Assembly (NCBI RefSeq): GCF_000968055.1
Contig: NC_022538.1
Coordinates: forward strand, 186,001 to 250,000
Direction: 5' to 3'
DNA: 64,000 bases
Source: Alteracholeplasma palmae J233
Lineage (GTDB): Bacteria; Bacillota_I; Bacilli_A; Acholeplasmatales; Acholeplasmataceae
Part shown: in pieces, positions 42,623-52,331 of the stretch
Numbering within the stretch: the first letter of the stretch is position 1
Layout: the number at the start of each line of letters is the position of its first letter
The notes under the pieces: generated by a model
What the model was told of the DNA's origin: nothing
The model's database searches: none
Seen by the model: only the letters and a program-made list of their open reading frames with translations
Made by a program: the position numbers and the translations under genes

Positions 42623-44731
42623 ATGGAACCGTATCAGAAAAATAAGCGTATTTTCAATTTGTCAGTGATTCTTTTTTTTATCTTGAATATTGGATTTACT
42701 TATCTACTAAAGACAAATGTTTTAAATAGATACTTAGTTACTTTTGATAGAAATGTTTTGGGGGAAATCAATTCTTTTTTAGGTGATTTAGCTATCTTAC
42801 TTCTTATATTTACAATTGTTTTTATTGTGGTTAAAAAGCCTAAAAAAAGGATTTTAGCATTGTTCATAAGTACTTTTTTACTTAATTTTGCTTTGTATAT
42901 CTTAACTATTTTTTCTAAATATTATGGGACAGCTTTTTCAATTTACTCGCTACAAACCGTTACAAGTAATCCTGCCCCAGAATTAGCTTTTACTATTTTA
43001 TTAGAAGCTTTAAAAGAATTATTTATATACTACAGAATTATTCTTTTTATTCCTAGTTTTATTTTATTAGGTTTATATATCTTATATGATAAAAAGATAG
43101 AAACTGATAATATGTATAAAACTACTTATAAAAGAGTTTATATATCAGTTTTAGCAGTCTGCAGTTTAATGATTATTAACTTAACTGTTTTTAGTACACT
43201 ATCTAATAAATGGGTTTTAAATGCTTCAAGAAGTACTTATGTGAGTCAGAATATAGGAACTTATAGTTATTATGTATATGAAATGTTAGGACAAGACTTT
43301 AGACTTGAAATCAAAGATTATTTTGATGAAAAGAAAGCTTATGAATTATCTGATAAATATAATAAAAATAAAGATAGTTATAGTAGTTTTATTGATGGAA
43401 AAGAATATAGTAATCAATTACTAACAAAAGATAGCCAAAACTTAACACTTAAAAATGAGTATGAAAATAAAGAAAGTTTAAATGGTATTTTTAAAGATAA
43501 AAATATTGTATTAGTTCATTTAGAATCTTTTAATTATTATTTATATGAAATAGAAGAAATATCACAACATTTCCCTTTTTTAAAGGAAGTATTAAAAGAA
43601 AGTTATGTCCTAGATAACTTTTATACAAACGTTGGTATAGGTACGAGTGCTGATGCAGAATTCAGTGTTTCAACTGGACTTAATGCACTAGGAGATTCAA
43701 CTATTTATTGGGAATATACAAATAAATATCATGAAGAGTTAGAACTTCCAAGTTTATCTAAATATTTTAAAAATCAAAATTATTATACTGAATCACTGCA
43801 TGCCGATAGAAGAGTATTTTATAATCGAGAAAACGTGCATCCTAAAATGCTAGGCTTTGACCGATATTATTCACTTGAAAACTTTATGGAAGATAATTAT
43901 AATAATCTAAACTATAATCATAATAACCCTTGGATAAGTGATATAGGATTAACAGAACAATTGTATAAGACAAAAGACTCACTCCAATCACCATACATGT
44001 TATATCCTATTACAATGATGCCTCATACTCCATTTGAGTATGATCCATATATAGGGACAGAAGATGAAGTTATATATAATAATACTTGGGAAAAAAAGTT
44101 ATCTAAAGCTACTTTAAAATATCTTAAATATGCTAAGTATTATGATGAAGTGATAAAAAGTTTTTTTATTGATCCTAAAACAAATGAAAGAAGAGATATG
44201 GACAATACAGTTTATATTTTTTATGGTGATCATGGTGCAGGGGTTAATAAGAAAGATTTAGAGACAATCTATGGAAAAAAACTAGAACCTTCTTTATATA
44301 GAAAAATAAGTAATCAGACAATTGCCTTTATTTATTCACCGTCAAATGAAATAAAGACGCTTTATGATGGTAGTGAACTTCCTAAAGGAAATTTTATAGG
44401 TAATCAAGACCTTGTAAGATCTCAAATTGATTTATATAGAACAATTGTTGAATTATTTGATTTGGCAGAAAAAGATGATTACTATTTTGGGGTTAATTTA
44501 CTTAGTAAAGAAAAAACATATAGTATTGATAGTAGAGTTTTAGATATTATCGTTGATGATAATTTATATCCTTTAGTCAATACTAAAAATTCAATTGATA
44601 AAACTACAACAATCAGTGATGAAATATTGTCTAAAATTATTGAAAGAAAGATGTTAAATGATTATTTAATTGATCAAAATTTTTTCTTAAAGCTTAAAAC
44701 GAAGGAAAAAGAAAATGGAACTCATAATTAA
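42623..44731 (+). CDS. LtaS-like membrane sulfatase-fold phosphoglycerol transferase
   Basis: Start chosen is ATG 42623, 6 nt after GAGGTG; a GTG at 42614 overlaps that site. The 702-residue protein has five N-terminal membrane helices (about 15-190), then a sulfatase domain outside. Metal-site segments: VLVHLESFNYYL (Glu), NVGIGTSADAEF (nucleophile loop) and YGDHGAG (Asp-His). In LtaS enzymes the loop reads GxGKTSDxEF, with Thr as nucleophile; here Ser stands in the equivalent place. It would transfer glycerol-phosphate from phosphatidylglycerol to glycolipids. Overlap by 17 nt with the next lipid gene supports a lipid-modifying operon. Confidence 0.85.
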   Translation: MEPYQKNKRIFNLSVILFFILNIGFTYLLKTNVLNRYLVTFDRNVLGEINSFLGDLAILLLIFTIVFIVVKKPKKRILALFISTFLLNFALYILTIFSKYYGTAFSIYSLQTVTSNPAPELAFTILLEALKELFIYYRIILFIPSFILLGLYILYDKKIETDNMYKTTYKRVYISVLAVCSLMIINLTVFSTLSNKWVLNASRSTYVSQNIGTYSYYVYEMLGQDFRLEIKDYFDEKKAYELSDKYNKNKDSYSSFIDGKEYSNQLLTKDSQNLTLKNEYENKESLNGIFKDKNIVLVHLESFNYYLYEIEEISQHFPFLKEVLKESYVLDNFYTNVGIGTSADAEFSVSTGLNALGDSTIYWEYTNKYHEELELPSLSKYFKNQNYYTESLHADRRVFYNRENVHPKMLGFDRYYSLENFMEDNYNNLNYNHNNPWISDIGLTEQLYKTKDSLQSPYMLYPITMMPHTPFEYDPYIGTEDEVIYNNTWEKKLSKATLKYLKYAKYYDEVIKSFFIDPKTNERRDMDNTVYIFYGDHGAGVNKKDLETIYGKKLEPSLYRKISNQTIAFIYSPSNEIKTLYDGSELPKGNFIGNQDLVRSQIDLYRTIVELFDLAEKDDYYFGVNLLSKEKTYSIDSRVLDIIVDDNLYPLVNTKNSIDKTTTISDEILSKIIERKMLNDYLIDQNFFLKLKTKEKENGTHN

Positions 44732-45791
44732 TGGTAAGGAATTCTTTTCGCAAATAAAAGAAGAAATTGATAGGGCTTCGTATAAAATTGAAATCCAAAT
44801 GTTTATATGGAGAAATGATGACATTGGAAATGAAATCTTAGAAGCTCTTTTAAAGGCTGCTAAAAGAGGGGTTAAAATAAAAATTATTAAGGATGCCTAT
44901 GGTGTGATATTTGAATCTTCTGAAGAGAATTGCCAAACATTGTTTCATCAAAAAGCTCCAATTAAATATAAAATGATAGCCTTTATTTTAAAGAATATTT
45001 TTTATCAAGCAAATGCTAAAAAAATAAAACGAAAGGTAACTATGAGCAGAGATGAGTTTTTAAACATGCCTAATGTTAGTTTTCATTCAGGTAATTTTAG
45101 AAATCATACTAAGTATTTTATTTTTGATGAAAAAATATTATTTATTGGTGGTATCAATATAGAAGATAAAGAAGTGAGTTCAGATATCAAACTAAGGAAA
45201 TATCATGATTATATGGTCAAAATAGAAAGTAAAGATGAAGTTAACTACTTTAGAGAAAGACTAGCACTTAAAAAACAATATGATGACAGTAAAAAAATTG
45301 ATTACATTATTAATCAAAAAAGTCATCTAGAAACGCATCATTTATTAAAAATGATTAAAAATGCTAAAGAACGTATTTATATGGCAATGGCATATTTTGG
45401 AAATAAGGAAGTAAGAGATGCCTTATTTGAGGCTACTAAAAACAATGTAGAGGTTAAAATTATTACAAGTGATGATTCAAATGTACAAACACACTATAAT
45501 AAACAAATATTAAATGAATATGTTAAAAATAATATTGAAGTATACTTTCATAAAGGGCTGATACATGCAAAGGCTATCTTGATTGATGAAAAGCTAGTTG
45601 TTGGGTCAATTAACTTAAATGATGCCGGTATTTATAAGTTAGGAGAAACTTCTATAGTGACAACAGAAAAAAAACTTATCTTAGATTTTCTAAAAGATTT
45701 TAATAAACTCAAAGAAGCATCTGAAATAAGTAATAGTCAAAATTTAAAATATAGTAAAATACGTTCATTTTTAGAAAAAGTATTTAGTTAA
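44715..45791 (+). CDS. Phospholipase D family protein, cardiolipin-synthase-like
   Basis: 358 residues with two HKD motifs: HTKYFIFDEKILFIGGIN (about 132-149) and HAKAILIDEKLVVGSIN (about 278-294). Both His, Lys and Asp sets are intact, as needed for phosphatidyl transfer. It lacks the N-terminal membrane helices of typical bacterial cardiolipin synthases and so may be a soluble or peripheral form. It overlaps the LtaS-like gene by 17 nt. Together they would remodel phosphatidylglycerol-derived lipids. A terminator follows. Confidence 0.87.
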   Translation: MELIINGKEFFSQIKEEIDRASYKIEIQMFIWRNDDIGNEILEALLKAAKRGVKIKIIKDAYGVIFESSEENCQTLFHQKAPIKYKMIAFILKNIFYQANAKKIKRKVTMSRDEFLNMPNVSFHSGNFRNHTKYFIFDEKILFIGGINIEDKEVSSDIKLRKYHDYMVKIESKDEVNYFRERLALKKQYDDSKKIDYIINQKSHLETHHLLKMIKNAKERIYMAMAYFGNKEVRDALFEATKNNVEVKIITSDDSNVQTHYNKQILNEYVKNNIEVYFHKGLIHAKAILIDEKLVVGSINLNDAGIYKLGETSIVTTEKKLILDFLKDFNKLKEASEISNSQNLKYSKIRSFLEKVFS

Positions 45792-45822
45792 AAAAAATCA
45801 ATCCTAGGATTGATCTTTTTTA
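45791..45822. terminator. Bidirectional terminator between convergent genes
   Basis: The palindrome ATCAATCCTAGGATTGAT (45797-45814) has a preceding A-run and a following CTTTTTT, so it can work for both the PLD gene and the minus-strand regulator. Confidence 0.8.
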
Positions 45823-46410
45823 TTTAATATTAAAATAATTCATAAATAGTGTGATATGTTCTTTGAACAGTTCTTCATAAGTTAACATAAATCCTTCAGG
45901 ATTATCTGTTAGATATTTTTCATAGAAATGATAAATAAAGAATGAATGATAAAGTTTGGCAGCTAAGAGAGGATTTTCCTTTTTCATTAGCCCTTTATCC
46001 ATCAAGTTTTTAAAATAGTAAGTCAAAGCAGTTCTAGGTTTGATAATAAATTCATCATGTAAAATATTTTTTAAAGCATTACTATTAAACTGTTCAGGTA
46101 TTAAAAGTCGAGTTAACTGATTGATTTCTTCTTTTTCAAAAAAGGTATTAGTAGATAGAGAAATATTAGTGAAAAATTCTCTAGGAGATAAATCATCTCT
46201 TTTATATAGTGGGTAGATCTCTTTTCTCATTTTCTCTACTAAACTATCAGCGATAGAAAGTAAAATTTCTTCTTTACCTTTATAGTGGTTATAAATAGAA
46301 GCTGCTTTAATACCAACGGATTTTGCTAAATCTCTCATACCTACGTTGTTATATCCGTTTTTACTAAAAAGCTCTAATGCATTTTTATAAATAAGTTCTT
46401 TTGTAGTCAT
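45820..46410 (-). CDS. TetR-family transcriptional regulator
   Basis: 196 residues. HTH at about 3-48: LIYKNALELFSKNGYNNVGM, DLAKSVGIKAASIYNHYKGK. The remaining helical part (about 55-196) binds an unknown ligand. AGGAGG overlaps an inverted repeat just upstream, suggesting self-repression. The neighbouring target is not evident; the membrane-lipid operon ends convergently. Confidence 0.92.
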   Translation of the reverse strand: MTTKELIYKNALELFSKNGYNNVGMRDLAKSVGIKAASIYNHYKGKEEILLSIADSLVEKMRKEIYPLYKRDDLSPREFFTNISLSTNTFFEKEEINQLTRLLIPEQFNSNALKNILHDEFIIKPRTALTYYFKNLMDKGLMKKENPLLAAKLYHSFFIYHFYEKYLTDNPEGFMLTYEELFKEHITLFMNYFNIK

Positions 46411-46427
46411 ATGTCTTATACCTCCAG

Positions 46428-46447
46428 TGTTAGGTTATAAAATAACA
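46428..46447. promoter_or_regulatory. Inverted repeat upstream of the TetR gene
   Basis: TGTTA (46428-46432) and TAACA (46443-46447) with GGTTAT/ATAAC in between form a near-palindrome of 20 bp next to the ribosome-binding site (CCTCC on plus, 46421-46425). Typical size for a TetR operator. Confidence 0.55.
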
Positions 46448-46507
46448 TTGTTTATAGATATTGTATAAGTATTTTGAAATAAAATCAATATTAAAGCATT
46501 TTATAGA

Positions 46508-48416
46508 TTATTTATTGTTTTTTATTAAGTTTAATATATGATTATAGTCATTTAGTTTGGAAACAGGAAGTTCAATATCTGGTTTAATTCCGTTTTCAAT
46601 GTCATGATAGGTGTTAGTTTGTTTATCTTTGTAACTTAAGACATTTAAACTACTCATGTGAAAGGCAGTTCCTGTAGGGGAAATAACAGGAATGATTGAA
46701 GAAGCACCGCCACCAGATTGTGTACCTATGAGTGTTGCGATACTTTGATTTTTTGCAATAGATGCCATGAGGTTAGCTGCACTAAAAGTCACCTTAGAAG
46801 TTAAGATATACCAGCTAGCATCAGCCTTTCTATTTTCAGTTGTGACTCTGTATGTATAAGTAATAGAACTCTTTTCTAATGGGTTTTGATAGCTTAACTC
46901 TATGTCTTTATCAGTCATGTAACCTAAAACTCTTAGAAGAGCTCCTAAGTTACCTCCTGTGTTATATGAAATATCTAGAATAATATTTTTAGTATACGGT
47001 TTCGTATCATAGATTGTTTTTAAAGTTTTTTCATAAAGTCAGAAGAATCTTTACCGTTTAAATCAGTGGAGGCTTTTGTATCAAAACTGTCAAGATAAAT
47101 AATAGCAGTTTCGTTATCTAAAAATTTATAATTTGAACTCGGTCTAGCTTTTGTTAATGCTTGAACTTGATAGAGTGTTTGATACCAGTTTTGAGTCTTT
47201 TCTCCTAATTGAGTTAAACTAGTGAGTTTGGTAGTTTTATTTTTATTTAAATAAAACGAATCTGCATCATAGCTAGAGTGTAATTCATCTAACTCTTCAT
47301 TAATAAATTGAAATTGTCCTAAACTAGATTTTTGAGGATCTCTACTTAAAAAGTTTTTTAGGTAAGCTTTAGAATATGAGTAAAATGACATAGGTTTACT
47401 GATTCCATAGAAGTAATCAAATGTAAAAGCATAAAAATCATAGTTATATCTAACAATATCAAAAGGTATATAAGTATTGTTTAGTGAACTCTCTCTTAAT
47501 GTTTTTACTACATTATCTTCAGGTATGGCATAAATTCCGTAAAAGTTATCATAATTATAATAAAGATTAAAATAAGAATCATTTAAAAATAAAATATTAA
47601 ATAAGTGGGCTGGCATGTAAAGATTATTATCTTTTTTAAATAAATCCATACGATATTCATCTAAATCAAATTTGATAGGTAAACCGCTATTATATTCAGT
47701 ACTTATTACATCAAGGCCTTTACTAAAGTCTGTTTGAGTAGAATAAAAATAGCTAGAAAAGAAATTAAGTGATGAGGAAGTAATCGTATTGTCTAATTCA
47801 TTGAAATAAGCTTTATATTCAAATGTGTTTGAATTTGATTCTACTAAATAAGATATATCAACGCCAGAATCGGTATATAAAAATTCTAAATCTTTAGAAT
47901 AAATAAGACCATCTAATAATAAAAGTGATTCTTCTATATTTAAATAAGGGATATTTCCGTTATCTAAAAAGTAGGTTGGTATTTGATTTAAATTTAAATT
48001 ATATTCATTACTTAAGTTTGTAAAAGAAATATTTTTAGAAGAAGTGATGTTTTCATAGTCATCAAAAGGCAGAACAGTAATGTTTAAATTTTTAATTTGA
48101 CTAGAAAAACCATTTTTCAATGTAGCGGATAAAGTTGCTTGAATGCTAGTTTCTCCTTTTTTAGGAGGTAATATAATTCCTTCATGAGTAACTACTTCAG
48201 GATTTGAAGAAATCCAGGTAATCGTTGAACCATGCTTACCTTTATAAGGAAGAACTAGAGCGGTTTTTTGGTTATAGGAAATGCTTTCTAATAGTAATAA
48301 GTCTTCAATATCTCTTTCAATAATGTTTTTTCCGTTAGCACAAGCGACTAAAATAAGTGAGAGTCCTAACAACAATAATAAAAGACTAATTTTTTTAATT
48401 TAAGTTTGATTGACAT
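46508..48416 (-). pseudogene. S41-family peptidase lipoprotein, split by apparent one-base deletions
   Basis: The gene is read on the minus strand. From ATG 48416 the start is MSIKLKLKK; adding one base to the run of seven T (plus strand, 48390-48396) joins it to ISLLLLLLGLSLILVAC, a full lipoprotein signal. Without that, only TTG at 48375 is available and the signal lacks its basic part. The central part (about 450 residues) has a bacterial Ig-like stretch (ITWISSNPEVVTHEGIILPP). At 47026-47031 a six-T run must be seven to join DFMKK to LKTIYDTKPYTKNIILDISY and the catalytic region ILTSKVTFSAANLMAS (Ser) and GTQSGGGAS. The product would be about 635 residues. Function: surface-bound tail-type protease. 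Errors in sequence or true decay both fit. Confidence 0.75.
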
Positions 48417-48431
48417 AATATATTCTAACAT

Positions 48432-48818
48432 TTATTTTGCATAGTATATAATGTATAAAATAATGGTTATCAGAACCAATATCATTGTAAAAGACCAAGA
48501 AAAAAGAATAGTGGATTTAGGTATTTTTTCTTTATTTGTTCTATATTCATAGAGATCTTCTTTTATTTTTCTATTCAATACTGATCCCCAAAAAGATTTA
48601 ACCCCATAAATAATAGTATCGAATAGCCCATGGTTTATAACGATTTGAAACCAGCTATATGCTACAAAAATAATAGTAGTTAGAGTGAATGAGTTTACCC
48701 AAGCTAAAAAAGTAAAAGAATTTTGAAAAAGCAGACCTAAGAAAACTAAAATTAGTGCAGTTAATGAAAAGAAAACTATTTTTTTATAATTTAATTTAAT
48801 ATTTTTATAATTTATCAT
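48432..48818 (-). CDS. Small membrane protein, DUF3899-like
   Basis: 128 residues with three membrane helices (about 12-33, 36-60 and 103-126) and a basic loop (VLNRKIKEDLYEYRTNKEKI). The INHGLFDTIIYGVKSFWG stretch resembles the GxFDxxxY pattern of DUF3899 proteins of Firmicutes and mollicutes. Function unknown. It is placed 15 nt upstream of the S41 lipoprotein gene on the same strand, so may be co-transcribed. Confidence 0.6.
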   Translation of the reverse strand: MINYKNIKLNYKKIVFFSLTALILVFLGLLFQNSFTFLAWVNSFTLTTIIFVAYSWFQIVINHGLFDTIIYGVKSFWGSVLNRKIKEDLYEYRTNKEKIPKSTILFSWSFTMILVLITIILYIIYYAK

Positions 48819-48921
48819 GCGATTTTTACCTACTTTCTAGTAAATTTTAATAGAAAAAGCCAAAAAAATCAAATGAACACGTTTTCATAATGAAAAAAAG
48901 ACAAAAAAGATGTTTTTTTTG

Positions 48922-48950
48922 TTGACTGAGCGTGCTATTTGTAGTAAACT
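48922..48950 (+). promoter_or_regulatory. Promoter of the opp operon
   Basis: A -35 TTGACT (48922-48927) and -10 TAAACT (48945-48950) are 17 bp apart, 32 nt before oppA. Confidence 0.75.
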
Positions 48951-48982
48951 CTTTCCAAACCATATTTTAAAAGGAGAAAAAA

Positions 48983-51265
48983 ATGAAAAAATTGTTTGGA
49001 ATATTACTTACCGCAGTTGCAACATTAACGCTTGTAGCGTGTGGTGATAGTTTTAAAAAAGATCCGAATACGTATTATACATCAATTAGTGATACGACTA
49101 ATATAAATCCGTATTCTGTTACACTAGCAAATGCATCAACATTATATGACCTAGTTTCAGCAGGCTTATATAGAGGTGAAATTGATTGGGCAGCTTCAGG
49201 GAAAACTGAAGGTGACTTTTCAGATACTGCTAATTTAGTATATACTAGAGTTCCTTTTTTAGCAGCAGAACAACCTCAAGCATTTGGTGATACTGTAAAG
49301 ACAAACGAAGATACAACTAATCCAGATGCAGCAACAGAATCACAAGAATGGAAAATTAAGTTACGTAGTGGCTTAACATTCGAAGATGGTACACCAATTA
49401 CTGCAACTACATACGTAGAATCATGGAAGAGACTTTTAGATCCTAAGGTATTAAATGATAGAGCTGTTAATATTTATGATACTTCATATGTAGGTATTGT
49501 TGGAGCCGAATCATACTTTAGTCAAGGTAAGAGTGTTGTTGATAGCGCAAGTAATCCAGTTTTCACAGATGAAGTAAATAAAAATAATGCTGATATCGAA
49601 AATCCTGATCAATTAGGATATGTTTACTTAGCAGAAAGCAAGAATAAAGATGGTTTAGTAGTTCGTACAGCTGGTTGGTATCCTGAAAGCGTTGAGGCGG
49701 AAGATGCAGTGACTGCAGATAGACTTCCAGATGGAACTGAAGATGTTGAACTTGCAAAAGGTGGGAAAGTTAAAGTTCCTGCAGGAAAAGTGAGAAGATA
49801 CTATAAAGAATTTTCTTGGGACAATGTAGAAGTTCAAGCTGTTGATAATGATACTACCATTCAATTTGCACTTAGAAAACCAAAAAGCAGATGGGATCTT
49901 AAAGGGTCATTCACAAGTGCTGTAACTGGTGTTGTTCACTTAGCTAAGTATGATGCTGGTATGTCAGCTGATGGTACTAAAACAACTTATGGTACTGCTG
50001 AAAATCCACTTATTTCATATGGACCATATAAGTTAACTACTTGGCAAAAGAGTGTAGTATTTGAATTTAGTAAAAACGATAAATTCTTTGATAAAGATGC
50101 TTATAGAATTGAAAAAATTCGCTATAATGTCTTGACAGATCAAAAAGTAATTGTTAATGAATTTGAAGCAGGTAGAATAGATGTTGCTGGTGTTGGTGGA
50201 AGTTACTTTGATAAATATAAGAGTCATCCAACATTAAAATTAACACCTGATAGCTATACATTTAGATTTGCATTTAATTCAGAAAGAAAAGTAGACGGTA
50301 AATTAACAGCAGTAAGTATTAACGAATTTAGAAAAGCATTCTATTTTGCAGTTAATAGAACAGAGTTAGCAAATGGCTCTGCAGCTCCTGCAACACCAAC
50401 ACAAACATTATTAAATGATCAATACTATACAAGTGAATTTGCAACAACTAAATATAGAGATACGGCATCAGGTAAAGCCGTTATCCAAAGCCTATCACCA
50501 GCTACACAAGGTTATAATCCAACAGAAGCAAAGAGATTGTTTGATGAAGCTTATAATAAAGCTGTCACTGAGGGTTTAGTAGTTCAAGGACAACCATTAA
50601 AATTAGAATATCTTGTATTAAATGCTGATTCAAATATCGCAATCGCTAACCAAGTAAAAGAAAGCGTATTAAACGCATTCCAAGCTAAAGAAGGCCAAGC
50701 AAATGCAGGTAAATTTGAATTTGTTGTTAATGCACAAGAAACTGATGCAATGGATGACCTAGCAAAAAAAGGAAGTTTTGATATTATGTTTAGAGCATGG
50801 GGCGGACTAGACTTTGATGCAGTAGGTTTATTAGGACAAGTATACAGCAATAAATATTCATATATGAATGAAAAAGGGTTCCAAACAGCTGATAAAGTAC
50901 TAACATTTACTCTTTCTGATAAAGCAATTGAAAAAATTAATAAAGCTAAAAATACTGATACAGAAAAAAAATATACTAATATTTTAGTAAATGGTAATGA
51001 TGTTACAGCTAAATATGATGATGCATTTAACTTATTAGAATATGAAATATTATATTCAGAATACTCTGAACGTGCAGGTGACTTAGCAGCAATTGCAGCA
51101 GCAATGGAAAAATATATATTAGTAGATGAAGTGATTGCTATTCCGCTATTTGGTAGAGTTGGTGCTTCAGCATACAGCAGTAGAGTTAAATTCGATTTCC
51201 AAGCATACCATAGTTGGTTAGGATGGGGCGGATTACGCTATATGTCATTGACAACTGACAAATAA
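48983..51265 (+). CDS. oppA: Oligopeptide-binding lipoprotein OppA
   Basis: 760 residues. Signal MKKLFGILLTAVATLTLVAC with lipidated Cys20, then an SBP_bac_5 domain: WKIKLRSGLTFEDGTPITAT, YVESWKRLLDPK, LISYGPYKLTTWQKS, FEAGRIDVAGVG and FDIMFRAWGGLDFDAVG. It is larger than typical OppA (about 540-600), with an inserted region of about 200-290. It captures peptides at the surface and hands them to OppBC. AAAGGAG precedes ATG. A hairpin separates it from oppB. Confidence 0.93.
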   Translation: MKKLFGILLTAVATLTLVACGDSFKKDPNTYYTSISDTTNINPYSVTLANASTLYDLVSAGLYRGEIDWAASGKTEGDFSDTANLVYTRVPFLAAEQPQAFGDTVKTNEDTTNPDAATESQEWKIKLRSGLTFEDGTPITATTYVESWKRLLDPKVLNDRAVNIYDTSYVGIVGAESYFSQGKSVVDSASNPVFTDEVNKNNADIENPDQLGYVYLAESKNKDGLVVRTAGWYPESVEAEDAVTADRLPDGTEDVELAKGGKVKVPAGKVRRYYKEFSWDNVEVQAVDNDTTIQFALRKPKSRWDLKGSFTSAVTGVVHLAKYDAGMSADGTKTTYGTAENPLISYGPYKLTTWQKSVVFEFSKNDKFFDKDAYRIEKIRYNVLTDQKVIVNEFEAGRIDVAGVGGSYFDKYKSHPTLKLTPDSYTFRFAFNSERKVDGKLTAVSINEFRKAFYFAVNRTELANGSAAPATPTQTLLNDQYYTSEFATTKYRDTASGKAVIQSLSPATQGYNPTEAKRLFDEAYNKAVTEGLVVQGQPLKLEYLVLNADSNIAIANQVKESVLNAFQAKEGQANAGKFEFVVNAQETDAMDDLAKKGSFDIMFRAWGGLDFDAVGLLGQVYSNKYSYMNEKGFQTADKVLTFTLSDKAIEKINKAKNTDTEKKYTNILVNGNDVTAKYDDAFNLLEYEILYSEYSERAGDLAAIAAAMEKYILVDEVIAIPLFGRVGASAYSSRVKFDFQAYHSWLGWGGLRYMSLTTDK

Positions 51266-51316
51266 CATTGTAAAATATACCTTAATAAATTAAAGGTTAT
51301 ATAATAAAAAGATATT

Positions 51317-51347
51317 AACAACCCCGAGTTAATGCTCAGGGGTTGTT
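51317..51347 (+). terminator. Hairpin between oppA and oppB (partial terminator or processing stem)
   Basis: AACAACCCC-GAG pairs with CTC-A-GGGGTTGTT around a short loop (51317-51347). The following TGTGTC is not a good T-run, so read-through is expected; this would raise oppA mRNA over the permease genes. Confidence 0.7.
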
Positions 51348-51374
51348 TGTGTCAAAAAAGAGGTGTTCAAGAAA

Positions 51375-52331
51375 ATGAGAGACTATATTTTAAAAAGACT
51401 AGGATTAATGATAGTTACAGCAATGCTTATCATATTTTTAGTTTTTGTTTTTATTAAATTGCTTCCTGACTATCAAGAAGCTGTTTTAGGATCTAATCCT
51501 GCAAATGCAGATTGGATTAAACAAAGAGAGGGATATGATAAACCAATTTTGGAACAATTTGGTATTTGGATAAGTAATATTTTTGTTCATGGAGAATTTG
51601 GTTGGTCAGTTACAAAAAATCAAGACGCTGCTGCTGTCTTAGGAGAAAGAATTCCTGTTACAGTTAGAATCAACATTATTCCATACCTAATATCAATTCC
51701 AATTGGGTTTGCTTTAGGTATTTGGTCTGCCTTAAAGAAAAATAAATTTACAGATCATGCAATTTCATTGGGTGTCGTATTCTTTATTTCAGTTCCAGGA
51801 TTTGTTGTTGCTACATTGTTACAGTACTTTTTAGGATATAAGTGGAATATTTTACCACCTATGTTGGCATCATCAGTTGAAGTTCAAGCAAACCCAGCGC
51901 TTGCAATTACTTCTATGATTTTACCAACATTAGCGTTAACTTTTGGTTCTGTCGCATCATTAACAAGGGTTACAAGGGCTGAACTAACAGAAGTTTTAAC
52001 ATCGGATTTTATGCTTTTATGTAGAACTAAAGGACTTACTAGAAAACAAGCTACTGTTAGACATGCATTAAGAAATTCAATGGTTCCTTTGGCACCATCA
52101 ATTATTGGTGGCTTTGTTTCAATTTTATCAGGATCTCTTATTATAGAAAGAATTTTTAGAGTTCCTGGAATTGGTGGAGTATTCTTAGAAGGTATTAGTG
52201 GTAGAGACTATCCACTTGTTATGACAGTAATGATGTTCTATACAGTTATTGGATTATTGACTACATTAGTAATTGACCTATCTTATGGAATTATTGACCC
52301 AAGAATTAGAATGGGAGGTGGAAAAAGATGA
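51375..52331 (+). CDS. oppB: Oligopeptide ABC transporter permease OppB
   Basis: Start chosen is ATG 51375 (MRDYILKRLGLM, the usual family start), with GAGGTG about 9 nt upstream; a GTG at 51363 falls within that site. About 318 residues. First membrane helix at about 9-30, then five in the permease core, with the coupling loop DFMLLCRTKGLTRKQATVRHALRNSMVPLAP. It makes the translocation pore with OppC. Its end overlaps the oppC start by 4 nt. Confidence 0.93.
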   Translation: MRDYILKRLGLMIVTAMLIIFLVFVFIKLLPDYQEAVLGSNPANADWIKQREGYDKPILEQFGIWISNIFVHGEFGWSVTKNQDAAAVLGERIPVTVRINIIPYLISIPIGFALGIWSALKKNKFTDHAISLGVVFFISVPGFVVATLLQYFLGYKWNILPPMLASSVEVQANPALAITSMILPTLALTFGSVASLTRVTRAELTEVLTSDFMLLCRTKGLTRKQATVRHALRNSMVPLAPSIIGGFVSILSGSLIIERIFRVPGIGGVFLEGISGRDYPLVMTVMMFYTVIGLLTTLVIDLSYGIIDPRIRMGGGKR

